In this document: positions 28,194 to 37,172 of the stretch, piece after piece
How the letters are laid out: each line of letters opens with the position of its first letter
How positions within the stretch are numbered: position 1 is the first letter of the stretch
From: Vibrio profundi
Lineage (GTDB): Bacteria > Pseudomonadota > Gammaproteobacteria > Enterobacterales > Vibrionaceae
DNA: 64,000 bases
Assembly (NCBI RefSeq): GCF_005281835.1
Contig: NZ_RZIS01000005.1
Coordinates: 62,001-126,000 of the forward strand
Direction: 5' to 3'
Translations under genes and position numbers: made by a program
The notes under the pieces: generated by a model
The model's input: the letters and a program-made list of their open reading frames with translations, nothing else
Told to the model about the DNA's origin: nothing
Database searches by the model: none

Positions 28194-28853
28194 ATGTTGT
28201 TACATTCAAATGGAAATACCTTACAATTAACTAGCCTCAGCAATAACGCTATTTCTCAACTTTCTCCATCCTTCTTTGATTTACCGAGCACTGAACATGC
28301 GGATGGCAAGTTTCGGTTGCGTCGTTACTCTGTGATTCGCGTTCTAGATGGGAATATCGTTGAACAGGGGAAACATGAGTTTATGCAGTCCGATGATATT
28401 AATCATTTTCAAGGCAATGTTGTAAGGCAGTTTGAACCAATTGAGCCAGAAATACTGCAAAGTGAAGGCATGTTGGAGATGTGCAATGTCTTTACCCAAA
28501 GTAACCATTTACCGAATGGGCAAGAAATAGAAATTCACCAAATTCGCATTACTGCGATTTATGATGAAACTGAAGTCGCTCCTGAAGGCGTGCATCAAGA
28601 TGGATTTGACCATATTGCGATAGTGGGGGTAGGCCGCCACAATATCGTTGGTGGTGACATTATGCTTTATGCCACGAATAAGGAAGCACCGTTTTTCACC
28701 AAAATTCTGCAAGACGGCGAAGTTGCCATGCTAGCTGATAGTAAGCTTTGGCATAACGCTCAACCAATCCGCAGCGTGCAGAACTCTGAGGAAGGGTACA
28801 TGGACGTGTTTGTACTGACGGCAAAGGCGGGGTCACATGGCTTTCATTCTTAA
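28194..28853 (+). CDS. 2-oxoglutarate/Fe(II) dioxygenase of the amino-acid hydroxylase type
   Basis: 219 residues from ATG 28194, which has a perfect AAGGAG site; the frame extends upstream without one. The fold resembles the 2OG-Fe_dioxy_2 family (PF10014) that includes L-isoleucine 4-hydroxylase. The iron triad is visible as His134-x-Asp136 (VHQDGFDH) and His187 (LWHNAQPI), with Arg193 placed to bind 2-oxoglutarate. Its stop overlaps the start of the next gene, a class V aminotransferase-like enzyme, so both act in one pathway. I recall the same pair in V. cholerae (VC1183-VC1184). The substrate is unknown; a free amino acid is the best guess. Confidence 0.78.
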   Translation: MLLHSNGNTLQLTSLSNNAISQLSPSFFDLPSTEHADGKFRLRRYSVIRVLDGNIVEQGKHEFMQSDDINHFQGNVVRQFEPIEPEILQSEGMLEMCNVFTQSNHLPNGQEIEIHQIRITAIYDETEVAPEGVHQDGFDHIAIVGVGRHNIVGGDIMLYATNKEAPFFTKILQDGEVAMLADSKLWHNAQPIRSVQNSEEGYMDVFVLTAKAGSHGFHS

Positions 28854-30072
28854 TCAAATTCGTGATCAGTTTACCGCGTTAAGCCAATACCATAATGGCA
28901 AGCCTGTTACTTTCTTTGATGGGCCGGGAGGATCGCAAGTCCCGATGTCAGTGCTGTCTTCAATGCAGGAATATTTAGGGCACTTTAATTCCAATTTGGG
29001 AGGGCACTACTTTTCTAGCCAGAAGACTACAAGTTTAATGCAAAGCGCACGTGAATCTGCTCAAGCATTAGTGAATGCAGAGTCTTCCGGAAATATGGTG
29101 TTTGGTGCCAATATGACTTCACTCACTTTCCAGCTGAGTCGAGCAATAAGCAGAGATTGGAAAGCTGGAGACGAGATCATTGTTACCGCACTGGATCATT
29201 ACTCCAATGTCTCGAGCTGGCAGCAAGCAGCGGAAGATAAAGGGGTCATCGTTCATCAAGTCAGAGTTAATGAGGCGGACTGCAGCCTAGATATGGCGCA
29301 TCTTGAGTCTTTGATTAATGAGAATACGCAGCTGGTCGCGACGACTTACGCATCTAACACGACCGGCTCTATCGTTGATGTACCTAAAGTCGTTGAGCTT
29401 GCACATAGTGTAGGCGCTCAAGTATATGTTGATGCCGTTCACTATGCCCCTCATCATTTGGTTGATGTGCAAGCATTGCAATGTGACTTCTTAGTTTGTT
29501 CAGCGTATAAGTTTTTTGGTCCACATGTAGGGATCGCCTATATAAGTTCCGAATGGCTGCATACTTTGAAACCATACAAAGTGGAACCAGCTACGAACAT
29601 TGGCCCGGGAAGGTTTGAAACTGGAACACAAAGTTTTGAAGCACTGGCAGGCTTGATCGCTGCCGTGGAATATTTGGCGCAGTGTGGTGAATCGGGATTG
29701 CCGTTAAGAAGGCGACTAGAGCAAAGTTATCAACTATTCAATAAGCATGAAGCAGGTCTTAGTAAGTACTTCCTGAGTCGTTTGAATGAGTTGGAAGGTG
29801 TTCGTCTTTATGGGCGTACCGACTTTGATTCAGAATTGAGGACTCCGACGTTCGCTTTGACCTTTGATGATTTAGAGCCTGAACTGGTTGCGCGCACTTT
29901 AGGTGAGCATAACATCTGCGTTTGGAATGGACATTTCTATGCACTAGGTTTGGTGAAGCAATTAGGCATAGAAGAGAAAGGTGTGGTTAGAATTGGTTGT
30001 ATGCATTACAACTCAATTGAAGAAATTGACTTGCTGTTTAATGTGATAGAAAGCTTGTTAAACCAAGGTTAA
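28837..30072 (+). CDS. Class V aminotransferase/cysteine desulfurase-like PLP enzyme (VC1184 subfamily)
   Basis: 411 residues. It starts inside the dioxygenase gene (17-bp overlap). PLP-enzyme features: Asp199 in VYVDAVHYAPH, cofactor Lys225 in CSAYKFFGPHVG, and a C-terminal arm VVRIGCMHYNSIEEIDLL. This matches the TIGR01976 group named after V. cholerae VC1184. It lacks a clear catalytic-Cys loop of a true cysteine desulfurase, though a Cys (RIGCMH) is present near the C-terminus. The reaction is not known. Pairing with an amino-acid-type dioxygenase suggests action on a hydroxylated amino acid, for example a lyase or aminotransfer step. Confidence 0.8.
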   Translation: MAFILNQIRDQFTALSQYHNGKPVTFFDGPGGSQVPMSVLSSMQEYLGHFNSNLGGHYFSSQKTTSLMQSARESAQALVNAESSGNMVFGANMTSLTFQLSRAISRDWKAGDEIIVTALDHYSNVSSWQQAAEDKGVIVHQVRVNEADCSLDMAHLESLINENTQLVATTYASNTTGSIVDVPKVVELAHSVGAQVYVDAVHYAPHHLVDVQALQCDFLVCSAYKFFGPHVGIAYISSEWLHTLKPYKVEPATNIGPGRFETGTQSFEALAGLIAAVEYLAQCGESGLPLRRRLEQSYQLFNKHEAGLSKYFLSRLNELEGVRLYGRTDFDSELRTPTFALTFDDLEPELVARTLGEHNICVWNGHFYALGLVKQLGIEEKGVVRIGCMHYNSIEEIDLLFNVIESLLNQG

Positions 30073-30089
30073 CCTTTAATAGATAAACG

Positions 30090-30119
30090 AAAGGCTCTTT
30101 ATTAAAAGAGCCTTTTTTG
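30090..30119 (+). terminator. Terminator of the dioxygenase/aminotransferase operon
   Basis: AAGGCTCTTT pairs with AAAGAGCCTT around ATTA, then a T-run; the opposite strand lacks an equal U-run. Confidence 0.85.
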
Positions 30120-30135
30120 TAGAGCATTTTGGACG

Positions 30136-30960
30136 CTAAGCAGAGACTTCTACTTCGTAAGAGCTGAACTTGCGGATGTTGATCACACCAGTATCGAAAA
30201 TTAGATATTGACCTTTGATCCCTTGAAGAACGCCAGTGACTTCAGGGTTTTTATCAAAGTTGTGCGAAGTGATCTTCGTTGGGTGCTGTTCAACAGGGTA
30301 ACTTAGTGGAGTAATGTTTTCGTGTAAGACTTCTACCGCGTCGTCACCAAATTGTTCTTTCATTTTTTGGATGACAGGTTCAACTAAAGGCAACAGTTCG
30401 GATGCTCGTTGCACAAGATCCATGTCTTCACCGTCTTCTTTTAGAAGCGTTCGCCAGTTAGTCTTGTCTGAAATGTGTTTGGCGAGTTCTACTTCAATCA
30501 ACCCGGAAATTTGACGGGTCTTTACTTTCAAAATAGGTAAGCCTTGTGTTGCGCCTTGGTCGATCCAACGAGTTGGGATTTGAGTATGGCGAGTGATACC
30601 GACTTTTAAGCTGGAAGTATTAGACAAATATACAAAGTGGTCGACCATGCAGTTTTCTTCGCCCCACTGCGGTTCGCGACAAGTGCCTTCTGCATAATGA
30701 CAAGTTTCAGGCTTCATGATGCACATATCGCAACTCGCGAGCTTCTTCATGCAAACAAAGCAGTGACCTTGAGAGTAGCTTTTTTTCGTCTTTTTACCGC
30801 AAGCGCTACAAAAGATATTGCCTGTGTGCGTTAATTTGATTGTTTTACCAATAAGTGGATTTAACTCAACCAATTCATCTCCAACAGGTAAGCGATAACT
30901 TACGTTCCCATCCAATGAAGCACTCATTTTCTTAAGTGTTCCAGTTGCTAATACAGACAT
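30136..30960 (-). CDS. DUF2797 protein with zinc-ribbon cysteines and a GIY-YIG-like segment
   Basis: 274 residues. The middle part (about 45-110) is rich in Cys pairs (CSACGKK, CFVCMKK, CDMCIMK, CHYAEGTC) and probably binds zinc. It is followed by HFVYLSNTSSLKVGITRHTQ, then RWIDQGATQG and a helix ending in SGLIEVELAKHI, a layout that resembles the GIY-YIG nuclease fold (VYL...KVGIT...R...E) as seen in DUF2797. Whether it cuts nucleic acid is unknown. The C-terminal 70 residues form a separate beta-rich part. It is convergent with the dioxygenase operon. Confidence 0.75.
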   Translation of the reverse strand: MSVLATGTLKKMSASLDGNVSYRLPVGDELVELNPLIGKTIKLTHTGNIFCSACGKKTKKSYSQGHCFVCMKKLASCDMCIMKPETCHYAEGTCREPQWGEENCMVDHFVYLSNTSSLKVGITRHTQIPTRWIDQGATQGLPILKVKTRQISGLIEVELAKHISDKTNWRTLLKEDGEDMDLVQRASELLPLVEPVIQKMKEQFGDDAVEVLHENITPLSYPVEQHPTKITSHNFDKNPEVTGVLQGIKGQYLIFDTGVINIRKFSSYEVEVSA

Positions 30961-31312
30961 GACATTACTCTTTATATTTTTGTGTTCGACGGTTTAGTCG
31001 GAATGCGAAGGCGCACTCACACCGTACTTTGTGCACTTATAATAGCAAATCTCTCCAAGCCTTTGTCCCAAATTCTTTGTTTAAAGCAAGGCTGTATAAA
31101 GTAACGTTTATTTAATGAAATGTTATTTCAGGGATGTCTAATTTAGAACATGACTTTGCTATCAATCGTCGTTTAAAATTGTCCTATAATTGAGAAGGTT
31201 ATCGATCATCATGCTAATGTCCGGATTGACTATAGTTAATGATGTGTCGAATTTTGAATAACCACGATTTTTACCCTCTGCATTCAACAGAGATTAAGCA
31301 GGAAGCTTCAAA
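30961..31312. other. Divergent region between the DUF2797 and diguanylate cyclase genes
   Basis: About 350 bp. TATAAT occurs at about 31037 and again at about 31185, either of which could be a -10 element, but neither has a good -35 at 16-18 bp. No gene, repeat or operator is evident. Confidence 0.5.
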
Positions 31313-32635
31313 GTGAAATGGATTCATAAGGCTATATTTGTCTTGATAATGCTAACGATCATTGTCGTTCAGGTATATCGAGTTAAAGGTGATCGGCGAA
31401 TAGCGACAATATCTCCAGAACGATACACGTTTTTGGTGACCAACGATCAAGCGAGTGGTGGGCTTAGCACGTCAACGCTCGAATTGGTGGATGGAGAATA
31501 CGTTCTAGATTGTGAGCTCATTGAATCTGAGTACCCTTGGCCATATTGTGGACTGTCTATTCATATTAGTGATGACCCAGCGGTTGGCCTCGACCTATCC
31601 AAGTTCCATACATTTCGTATTAATATCGATTATACGCAGCAAGGGCGTACTGACGCCCGTTTAAGAACCTACCTAAGAAATTTTAACCCCGCATACTCGA
31701 CCATAGATAACGAATACACCCACAAATACAATGGGATGGAATTCGCACCTGGGGTCGGTAATGGCGTACTAGAAATTCCGATTGATAATCTGCAAGTGAT
31801 GACCTGGTGGCTAGCAGACAATAAAATCGACGTTGAATACTCTGCACCTGAGTTCTCGAATGTGAATAAGATTGAGTTTGCAACGGGTTCGGCTTCCACA
31901 CTAGGCAACCACCATATCGTTATTAAGAACATAGAGTTCGAAGGTTCTTATATTGAAGGCGAAAACCTATTTCTGCTGTTGTTAGCGATTTGGTTAATGA
32001 TCGCCGTGATCTTTGTGATCACTGAACTACACAAATCGAGGCGTCAGATTGCGTTGTCCGATAAGCGTCACGCTCACTTAAAACATGTGAACCAAGCGCT
32101 TCGCGCACAAAATTTTGAGTTTGCTGAGCTGGCTCACCGAGATGCGTTGACAGGAGCGATGAATCGACATGCAATTCGAGATTGGCTCAAAGTTCAGTCG
32201 AAACACGTTCGTCTAGGAAAAGAAAAATTGACGATGCTATATATCGACATCGACTTTTTCAAAGCGGTGAATGACAAGTATGGACATCAAGTCGGTGACG
32301 ACATACTTAGAGAGTTTTGTATGGTTGTTTCTAGCGTGATTGATGGAAAGGATCGACTGGTTCGCTGGGGTGGTGAAGAGTTTATCGTTTTCTGCCCAGG
32401 CAGCGATATCGAACAAGCTAGAAAACTAGGCGAAAGGATCCGTAGTCAAGTCTCTCAACATTTTTGGGTTCATGGTGATGCCATGACATGCAGTATTGGT
32501 ATAGCTGAGTTGGGTAAAGAGCGCGTTACTGAGACTATAGTTCGTGCTGATGAAGCGTTGTATCAGGCGAAGCATTTAGGACGCAATCGGGTTGAAGTCA
32601 GTGTGGACGCTGAGACCTCTGAACCTGAAAACTAA
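31313..32635 (+). CDS. Membrane-bound diguanylate cyclase with periplasmic sensor
   Basis: 440 residues. It starts with GTG (AGGAAG eight bases upstream); the nearest ATG is out of frame. Layout: membrane helix 5-22, a periplasmic domain to about 215 that looks like a jelly-roll sugar-binding type domain (VNKIEFATGSAS, HHIVIKNIEFEG), a second helix about 218-240, then GGDEF. The active loop is RWGGEEF and metal and substrate residues (LTMLYIDIDFFKAVNDKYGHQVGDD) are intact, so it should make c-di-GMP from GTP. The inhibitory I-site RxxD is absent (DGKD at that position). Confidence 0.87.
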   Translation: MKWIHKAIFVLIMLTIIVVQVYRVKGDRRIATISPERYTFLVTNDQASGGLSTSTLELVDGEYVLDCELIESEYPWPYCGLSIHISDDPAVGLDLSKFHTFRINIDYTQQGRTDARLRTYLRNFNPAYSTIDNEYTHKYNGMEFAPGVGNGVLEIPIDNLQVMTWWLADNKIDVEYSAPEFSNVNKIEFATGSASTLGNHHIVIKNIEFEGSYIEGENLFLLLLAIWLMIAVIFVITELHKSRRQIALSDKRHAHLKHVNQALRAQNFEFAELAHRDALTGAMNRHAIRDWLKVQSKHVRLGKEKLTMLYIDIDFFKAVNDKYGHQVGDDILREFCMVVSSVIDGKDRLVRWGGEEFIVFCPGSDIEQARKLGERIRSQVSQHFWVHGDAMTCSIGIAELGKERVTETIVRADEALYQAKHLGRNRVEVSVDAETSEPEN

Positions 32636-32656
32636 AAAAGGTGGCGTAAAGCCACC
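32634..32656 (-). terminator. Terminator of the dicarboxylate carrier gene
   Basis: GGTGGC pairs with GCCACC around GTAAA; six A residues on the left form the U-run on the minus strand. It lies about 125 bp beyond the minus-strand stop codon, right at the end of the opposing gene. Confidence 0.7.
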
Positions 32657-32744
32657 AAAAGGGAAAAGCTGATGAAAGTTAGCGAGTTCAAGTTATCGGG
32701 GGATTACTTGCTAACCTTGACCAACTACGTAGTGCTAGGTTATG

Positions 32745-32771
32745 ACGCCACTTTGAATAAGTGGCGTTTTT
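32745..32771 (+). terminator. Terminator of the diguanylate cyclase gene
   Basis: ACGCCACTT pairs with AAGTGGCGT around TGAAT, followed by TTTTTG. It lies about 110 bp past the plus-strand stop and just before the opposing gene's stop codon. Confidence 0.75.
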
Positions 32772-32780
32772 GTATTTGGA

Positions 32781-34151
32781 TTACCAGAACAGCCATGCGA
32801 ACAAGGTTAGAACTGAGATACATACCAAGTTCAATACCATACCAATACGCATCATTTCATTTTGTTTGATATGGCCTGAGGCAAATACGATGGCATTCGG
32901 TGGAGTAGCGACTGGTAACATAAAGGCACACGATGCCGCGACAGCGATAAGTGCAGAAAGAATAACTGGAGACATACCTAGCGCTTCTGCGATCGTTGCG
33001 AAAACAGGTACTAACAATGCTGCACTTGCAGTGTTACTTGCGAATTCAGTAAGGAATACTACGAACGCAACGACAGCCAAAATGGTCAGAAGTACGCCTG
33101 CTTGCTCTAGGAACCCGCTTAAAGAGTGAGCCAAAAATACGCTAGTGCCCGTTGTTTTTAGGACGTTACTCAGACAAATACCACCGCCGAATAAAATTAG
33201 CACACCCCAGTCAGTTGTTTTTTCTACATCTTTCCATTGAACGGCACGTGAAGCACCTAAAAGAACAATAGCTCCAATCGCAACTAGGCTATCAAACTTA
33301 GAGAACCCGCCGATCATGGCGTTGATTGGCTTACCGAAGATCCATAAGGTCACAGTCAGTAGAAAGATGCCTAAAGTGATCTTCTTACCGTTGGTCCACT
33401 CAACGGGTTTATGGTCAAGTTCGAATGTGTGGTTAAGATTTGGTTTGGTCATGACATATAGAATCAGCATCGCGATAGGCATGAGGATTAATGAGATAGG
33501 CAGACCAAGTGCCATCCATTCTGTAAAGCTCAACCCAACTTCTGCTGCTGCAATAGCGTTAGGTGGACTACCGACTAAGGTTGCAATACCACCAATCGAT
33601 GCACAGTAAGCGATACCCAGCAGAACGAATACGTAGGTATTACGATTCTCTCGTTGGTCGACTTTGCTCATCACACCTAATACTAACGGCAACATCATAG
33701 CGGTTGTTGCAGTGTTCGAAATCCACATCGAAAGCCCAGCGCTCACACCAAACAGCATGAAGATAGCAACTGACATTTTGCCTTTTGCTAATAGTAATAC
33801 TTTGTCAGCGATGGCTTTATCGAGTTCCTGCTTATTCAAAGCGGCTGCTAAGGCGAATCCACCAAGAAACAAGAAAATGATAGGGTTTGAGAAATTGCCC
33901 AAAGCGGTTTGGGTATTGAATACACCTAATAAAACCGCCAGAAGAGGCACTAATAAAGCGGTGATACTGACGTGAATTGCTTCCGTTAACCAAAGAATAG
34001 CGATAAAGACCAACATACTTAGGCCAGTGTTAACGCTGTTTTCAAAGGGTAGAGTGGATAAAAGTGTCGCGAAAAGAATAAAGTTTCCAATCAAGATCAT
34101 GCTGTTTCGGGTAAACAGCCAATTTTTCATTGTTGCTACAAGTGCAGTCAT
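32781..34151 (-). CDS. SLC13/DASS-family sodium:dicarboxylate symporter (VcINDY-like)
   Basis: 456 residues with about eleven membrane segments. The two SNT sodium/substrate motifs are present: Ser145-Asn146-Thr147 in [10 protein letters not shown] and a second in [10 protein letters not shown], each followed by a Pro-rich re-entrant repeat ([14 protein letters not shown]). This matches the divalent anion:Na+ symporter family whose structural model is V. cholerae VcINDY, which takes up succinate and other C4-dicarboxylates. An AGGAG site supports the start. Nearby maeA handles malate, so the locus may support growth on C4 acids, although the genes are separate units. Confidence 0.88.
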   Translation of the reverse strand: MTALVATMKNWLFTRNSMILIGNFILFATLLSTLPFENSVNTGLSMLVFIAILWLTEAIHVSITALLVPLLAVLLGVFNTQTALGNFSNPIIFLFLGGFALAAALNKQELDKAIADKVLLLAKGKMSVAIFMLFGVSAGLSMWISNTATTAMMLPLVLGVMSKVDQRENRNTYVFVLLGIAYCASIGGIATLVGSPPNAIAAAEVGLSFTEWMALGLPISLILMPIAMLILYVMTKPNLNHTFELDHKPVEWTNGKKITLGIFLLTVTLWIFGKPINAMIGGFSKFDSLVAIGAIVLLGASRAVQWKDVEKTTDWGVLILFGGGICLSNVLKTTGTSVFLAHSLSGFLEQAGVLLTILAVVAFVVFLTEFASNTASAALLVPVFATIAEALGMSPVILSALIAVAASCAFMLPVATPPNAIVFASGHIKQNEMMRIGMVLNLVCISVLTLFAWLFW

Positions 34152-34342
34152 AAGACGCTCCTTTTGCTTGGCCTCTTAAGTACCATTACTGGCCTATTGT
34201 TATGCGAGGCTTACCGTTATTGACTTAATGTCAGGCTTAGACTTTGTTGACGAGATGTTACTTAAGTTAATAACTGCGCGTGCGGCGGAATTAGAGCGGT
34301 ATGAAGAAAGTGTGAGGAAACGAATTCAAAATGTGTAGAAAT

Positions 34343-35071
34343 CTACACATTCGGATCCAAAATAGGTTCAGGCTGGAGAGGTTTAGTGCCGATTGGCTCC
34401 TTTGGGCCTAGGAATTTAGGCATAGTGCCTATGATGTATAAGTCCAAAAACGCTTTACTGCGAGCGAACACTTCACGCAGTCTAATTGTTATACCTGAAT
34501 GGCGAGTTGGCCCAGATACCGCAAGACATTGCGCTTGAATATCAAATGAGCGGGCGATGAATAAAGCACGCTCACAATGGAATTTTTGAGTAATGATCAA
34601 AAAGTTATCAGTATCGAAAATCTCTTTAGCGCGAACGATGGAATCTAATGTACGAAAGCCTGCGTAATCGAGATTGATAGCTTCTTCAGGAACGCCAGAA
34701 TTCAAGAGATCACGCTTCATCGTCCAAGGTTCATTGTAGGAGCGGTGAGCATTGTCTCCGCTTAACAAGAAGTGATGGATTCTATCGTGTTGGTAGAGCT
34801 CAATGGCGGCGTCAATGCGGTGCGTGTAATACTCGTTGAGGGTGCGCCCAAGGTATTTGCTAGTCCCTAGTACAACAGCGACATCAAATTCTGGTACATC
34901 ATCGATGGAGGTGATGATTCTTTCTGTCGCCTGCCAAGAAACCCATCGGTCGATAACAATAACGCTGACAATGGTAGCAAGTAGCAAGATTCCAATTGCA
35001 GTAATTCCGGTACGCAAAGAATTGCGAACCTTATGAACAACGGAAAGATTGGTAATCTGCTTAAGTCTCAC
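34343..35071 (-). CDS. sanA: SanA-like DUF218 envelope protein
   Basis: 242 residues. One N-terminal membrane helix (about 22-41, GITAIGILLLATIVSVIVI) and a DUF218 domain outside: VAVVLGTSKYLGRTLNEYY, LLSGDNAHRSYNEPWTM, YAGFRTLDSIVRAKEIF, FLIITQKFHCERALFIA. These stretches match E. coli SanA, needed for vancomycin resistance at high temperature and for envelope barrier function. The last 25 residues (Pro-rich) are variable. No hairpin terminator is evident downstream. Confidence 0.88.
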   Translation of the reverse strand: MRLKQITNLSVVHKVRNSLRTGITAIGILLLATIVSVIVIDRWVSWQATERIITSIDDVPEFDVAVVLGTSKYLGRTLNEYYTHRIDAAIELYQHDRIHHFLLSGDNAHRSYNEPWTMKRDLLNSGVPEEAINLDYAGFRTLDSIVRAKEIFDTDNFLIITQKFHCERALFIARSFDIQAQCLAVSGPTRHSGITIRLREVFARSKAFLDLYIIGTMPKFLGPKEPIGTKPLQPEPILDPNV

Positions 35072-35242
35072 TGTCTCTTATTGCCTGCGTGGAATCGTTG
35101 AAGAGAAGAATGATAATAGCAAATCACACCGCCAAATAGCATCACCTGTTTGAAACTTGTTAACTTATTGCAAGGTGTGATCTTGATTCAATATTAATGA
35201 GTGGCTTGTTTGTTGAAGTGAGCATTAATTATGCGATAGATA

Positions 35243-35270
35243 GAAAAAAGCCCCTGCATTGCAGAGGCTT
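35243..35270 (-). terminator. Terminator after maeA
   Basis: An imperfect stem pairs AAGCC-CTGCA with TGCAG-GGCTT; six A residues on the left become a U-run for the minus strand. Confidence 0.75.
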
Positions 35271-35285
35271 AGAATAACAACTTTA

Positions 35286-36974
35286 TTAGAATGCAGTGCG
35301 CTTATAGCGACGGTACACAGGTTGCCAGAAGTGCTGATCGATCGCTTGTTGTAGCGCTTCGTCAGTAATTTCTAGTGCAACACCTTGTTCGATAGCTTTC
35401 TTCGCCACCGCGTATGCGATCTTTTTAGAAACTGAGTGGATTTCTTCCAAAGGTGGCAGTAGTGCACCAGTGCCATTAATCGCTAGCGGAGAGCAGGTTG
35501 CCAACGCTCGGCTTGATTCCATTAGCATTTCGTCAGTTACGCGTGATGCGTTAGCCGCTAATACACCTAAGCCAATACCTGGGAAGATGTAGCTGTTGTT
35601 ACATTGTGCGATCGGGTACGTCTTACCGTTATGCACTACAGGCTCAAATGGGCTACCTGTTGCTACAAGAGCTTGGCCATCAGTCCAACGAAGGATATCG
35701 TTTGGCGTTGCTTCAACACGGCTAGTTGGGTTCGAAAGTGGGAATACAATCGGACGCTCACAGTGCTGATGCATCTCTTGAATTACTTCTTTACTAAACA
35801 GACCAGGAGCGCCAGATACACCAATTAGAACGGTTGGTTTTGCATTACGGACAACGTCGTGTAGTGAGAAACCAGTACCTTCACTTTGCCAATCTTTTGT
35901 GTTTGAGTTGCTTTGAACTAGGCGCTGTTGGAAGTCTAGAAGGTTTTGCATGCCTTCTTGTAGTAAGCCCCAACGGTCAACCATGTAAACTTGTGAACGA
36001 GCTTGTTCGTCGCTGATACCTTCCGATACCATTTGTGCAATGATAGCTTCAGCAATACCACAACCAGCAGAACCTGCGCCTAAGAAAGTCACACGTTGGT
36101 CAGAAAGTTGGCTACCCGCCGCTTTACAAGCTGCAATCAAAGAACCCACGGTTACTGCAGCAGTACCTTGGATGTCATCGTTGAAGCAGCAGATACGATC
36201 CTTGTAACGCTCAAGAAGTGGCATTGCGTTCTTCTGTGCGAAATCTTCAAATTGCACAAGAGCATTTGGCCAACGACGCTGAACAGCTTGGATAAACTCT
36301 TCTACAAATGCGTCATATTCAGCACCTGTAATTCGAGGGTGACGCCAGCCCATGTACATTGGATCAGCTAGACGTTGTGGGTTATTCGTACCGACATCTA
36401 AAACGATTGGAAGCATGTAAGCTGGGCTGATACCGCCACAAGCTGTGTACAGAGAAAGCTTACCAATTGGAATACCCATGCCACCGATACCTTGGTCACC
36501 TAGGCCCAAAATACGTTCGCCATCTGTTACAACGATAACTTTAACGTTGTGGTTAGTTGCGTTATTCAGTAGGTCATCAATACGGTCGCGGTTCGGGTAA
36601 GAGATGAATAGGCCACGGCCACGACGGTAGATATTAGAGAAGTTTTCACACGCAGCACCTACAGTCGGGGTGTAGATGATAGGCATCATTTCAGAAATAT
36701 GATTCTGAACTAAACGATAAAATAACGTCTCATTAGTATCCTGAATGTTTCGCAGGTAGATATGTTTGTCCATATCGTTGTCGAAGTTACAATATTGCTT
36801 GTAAGCACGTTCGACTTGCTCTTGGATTGTCTCAGTCGTTTCTGGCAATAAGCCTTCTAGATTGAAAGAGCTACGCTCTTCAGCAGAGAATGCACTGCCT
36901 TTATTTAGAAGTGGAGTGGCAAGAAGGGCTGGACCCGCATATTGGATATAAAGAGGGCGTTTATCGTTGTTCAT
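35286..36974 (-). CDS. maeA: NAD-dependent malic enzyme (malate dehydrogenase, decarboxylating)
   Basis: 562 residues, the size of E. coli MaeA (SfcA). Catalytic Tyr in [18 protein letters not shown], active-site Lys region [21 protein letters not shown], metal site EDFAQKNA and [16 protein letters not shown], and NAD fold [15 protein letters not shown]. It converts malate and NAD to pyruvate, CO2 and NADH. It is a single-gene unit, divergent from the HrpB-like helicase; no operator is obvious in the 200 bp between them. Confidence 0.94.
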   Translation of the reverse strand: MNNDKRPLYIQYAGPALLATPLLNKGSAFSAEERSSFNLEGLLPETTETIQEQVERAYKQYCNFDNDMDKHIYLRNIQDTNETLFYRLVQNHISEMMPIIYTPTVGAACENFSNIYRRGRGLFISYPNRDRIDDLLNNATNHNVKVIVVTDGERILGLGDQGIGGMGIPIGKLSLYTACGGISPAYMLPIVLDVGTNNPQRLADPMYMGWRHPRITGAEYDAFVEEFIQAVQRRWPNALVQFEDFAQKNAMPLLERYKDRICCFNDDIQGTAAVTVGSLIAACKAAGSQLSDQRVTFLGAGSAGCGIAEAIIAQMVSEGISDEQARSQVYMVDRWGLLQEGMQNLLDFQQRLVQSNSNTKDWQSEGTGFSLHDVVRNAKPTVLIGVSGAPGLFSKEVIQEMHQHCERPIVFPLSNPTSRVEATPNDILRWTDGQALVATGSPFEPVVHNGKTYPIAQCNNSYIFPGIGLGVLAANASRVTDEMLMESSRALATCSPLAINGTGALLPPLEEIHSVSKKIAYAVAKKAIEQGVALEITDEALQQAIDQHFWQPVYRRYKRTAF

Positions 36975-37172
36975 TGGTTGCCTATGTAGGGGTGAAAGAA
37001 GTCGCGAAAAATGATAACGGTTTAGTTATTCAATTGTAAACAATTTCTATGTCGATATGATGCAATAACGTGTGAAACTTTCGTTAATCTGAACGTTTAC
37101 GCAATTTGACAGTAAATTTGGTTATAATCGGCGCTTCAATCTTAACGTATTTTATAAGTTCACTTCTTCGTT

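Noticed and set aside
32672-32869. A 65-codon plus-strand ORF between the cyclase and the dicarboxylate carrier
   Set aside because: It runs through the plus-strand terminator hairpin and into the opposing gene, and the product does not look like a protein.
37106-37128. Perfect TTGACA and TATAAT hexamers before the HrpB-like gene
   Set aside because: The spacer is only 11 bp, too short for a sigma-70 promoter. TATAAT may still be a -10 element with another, weaker -35.
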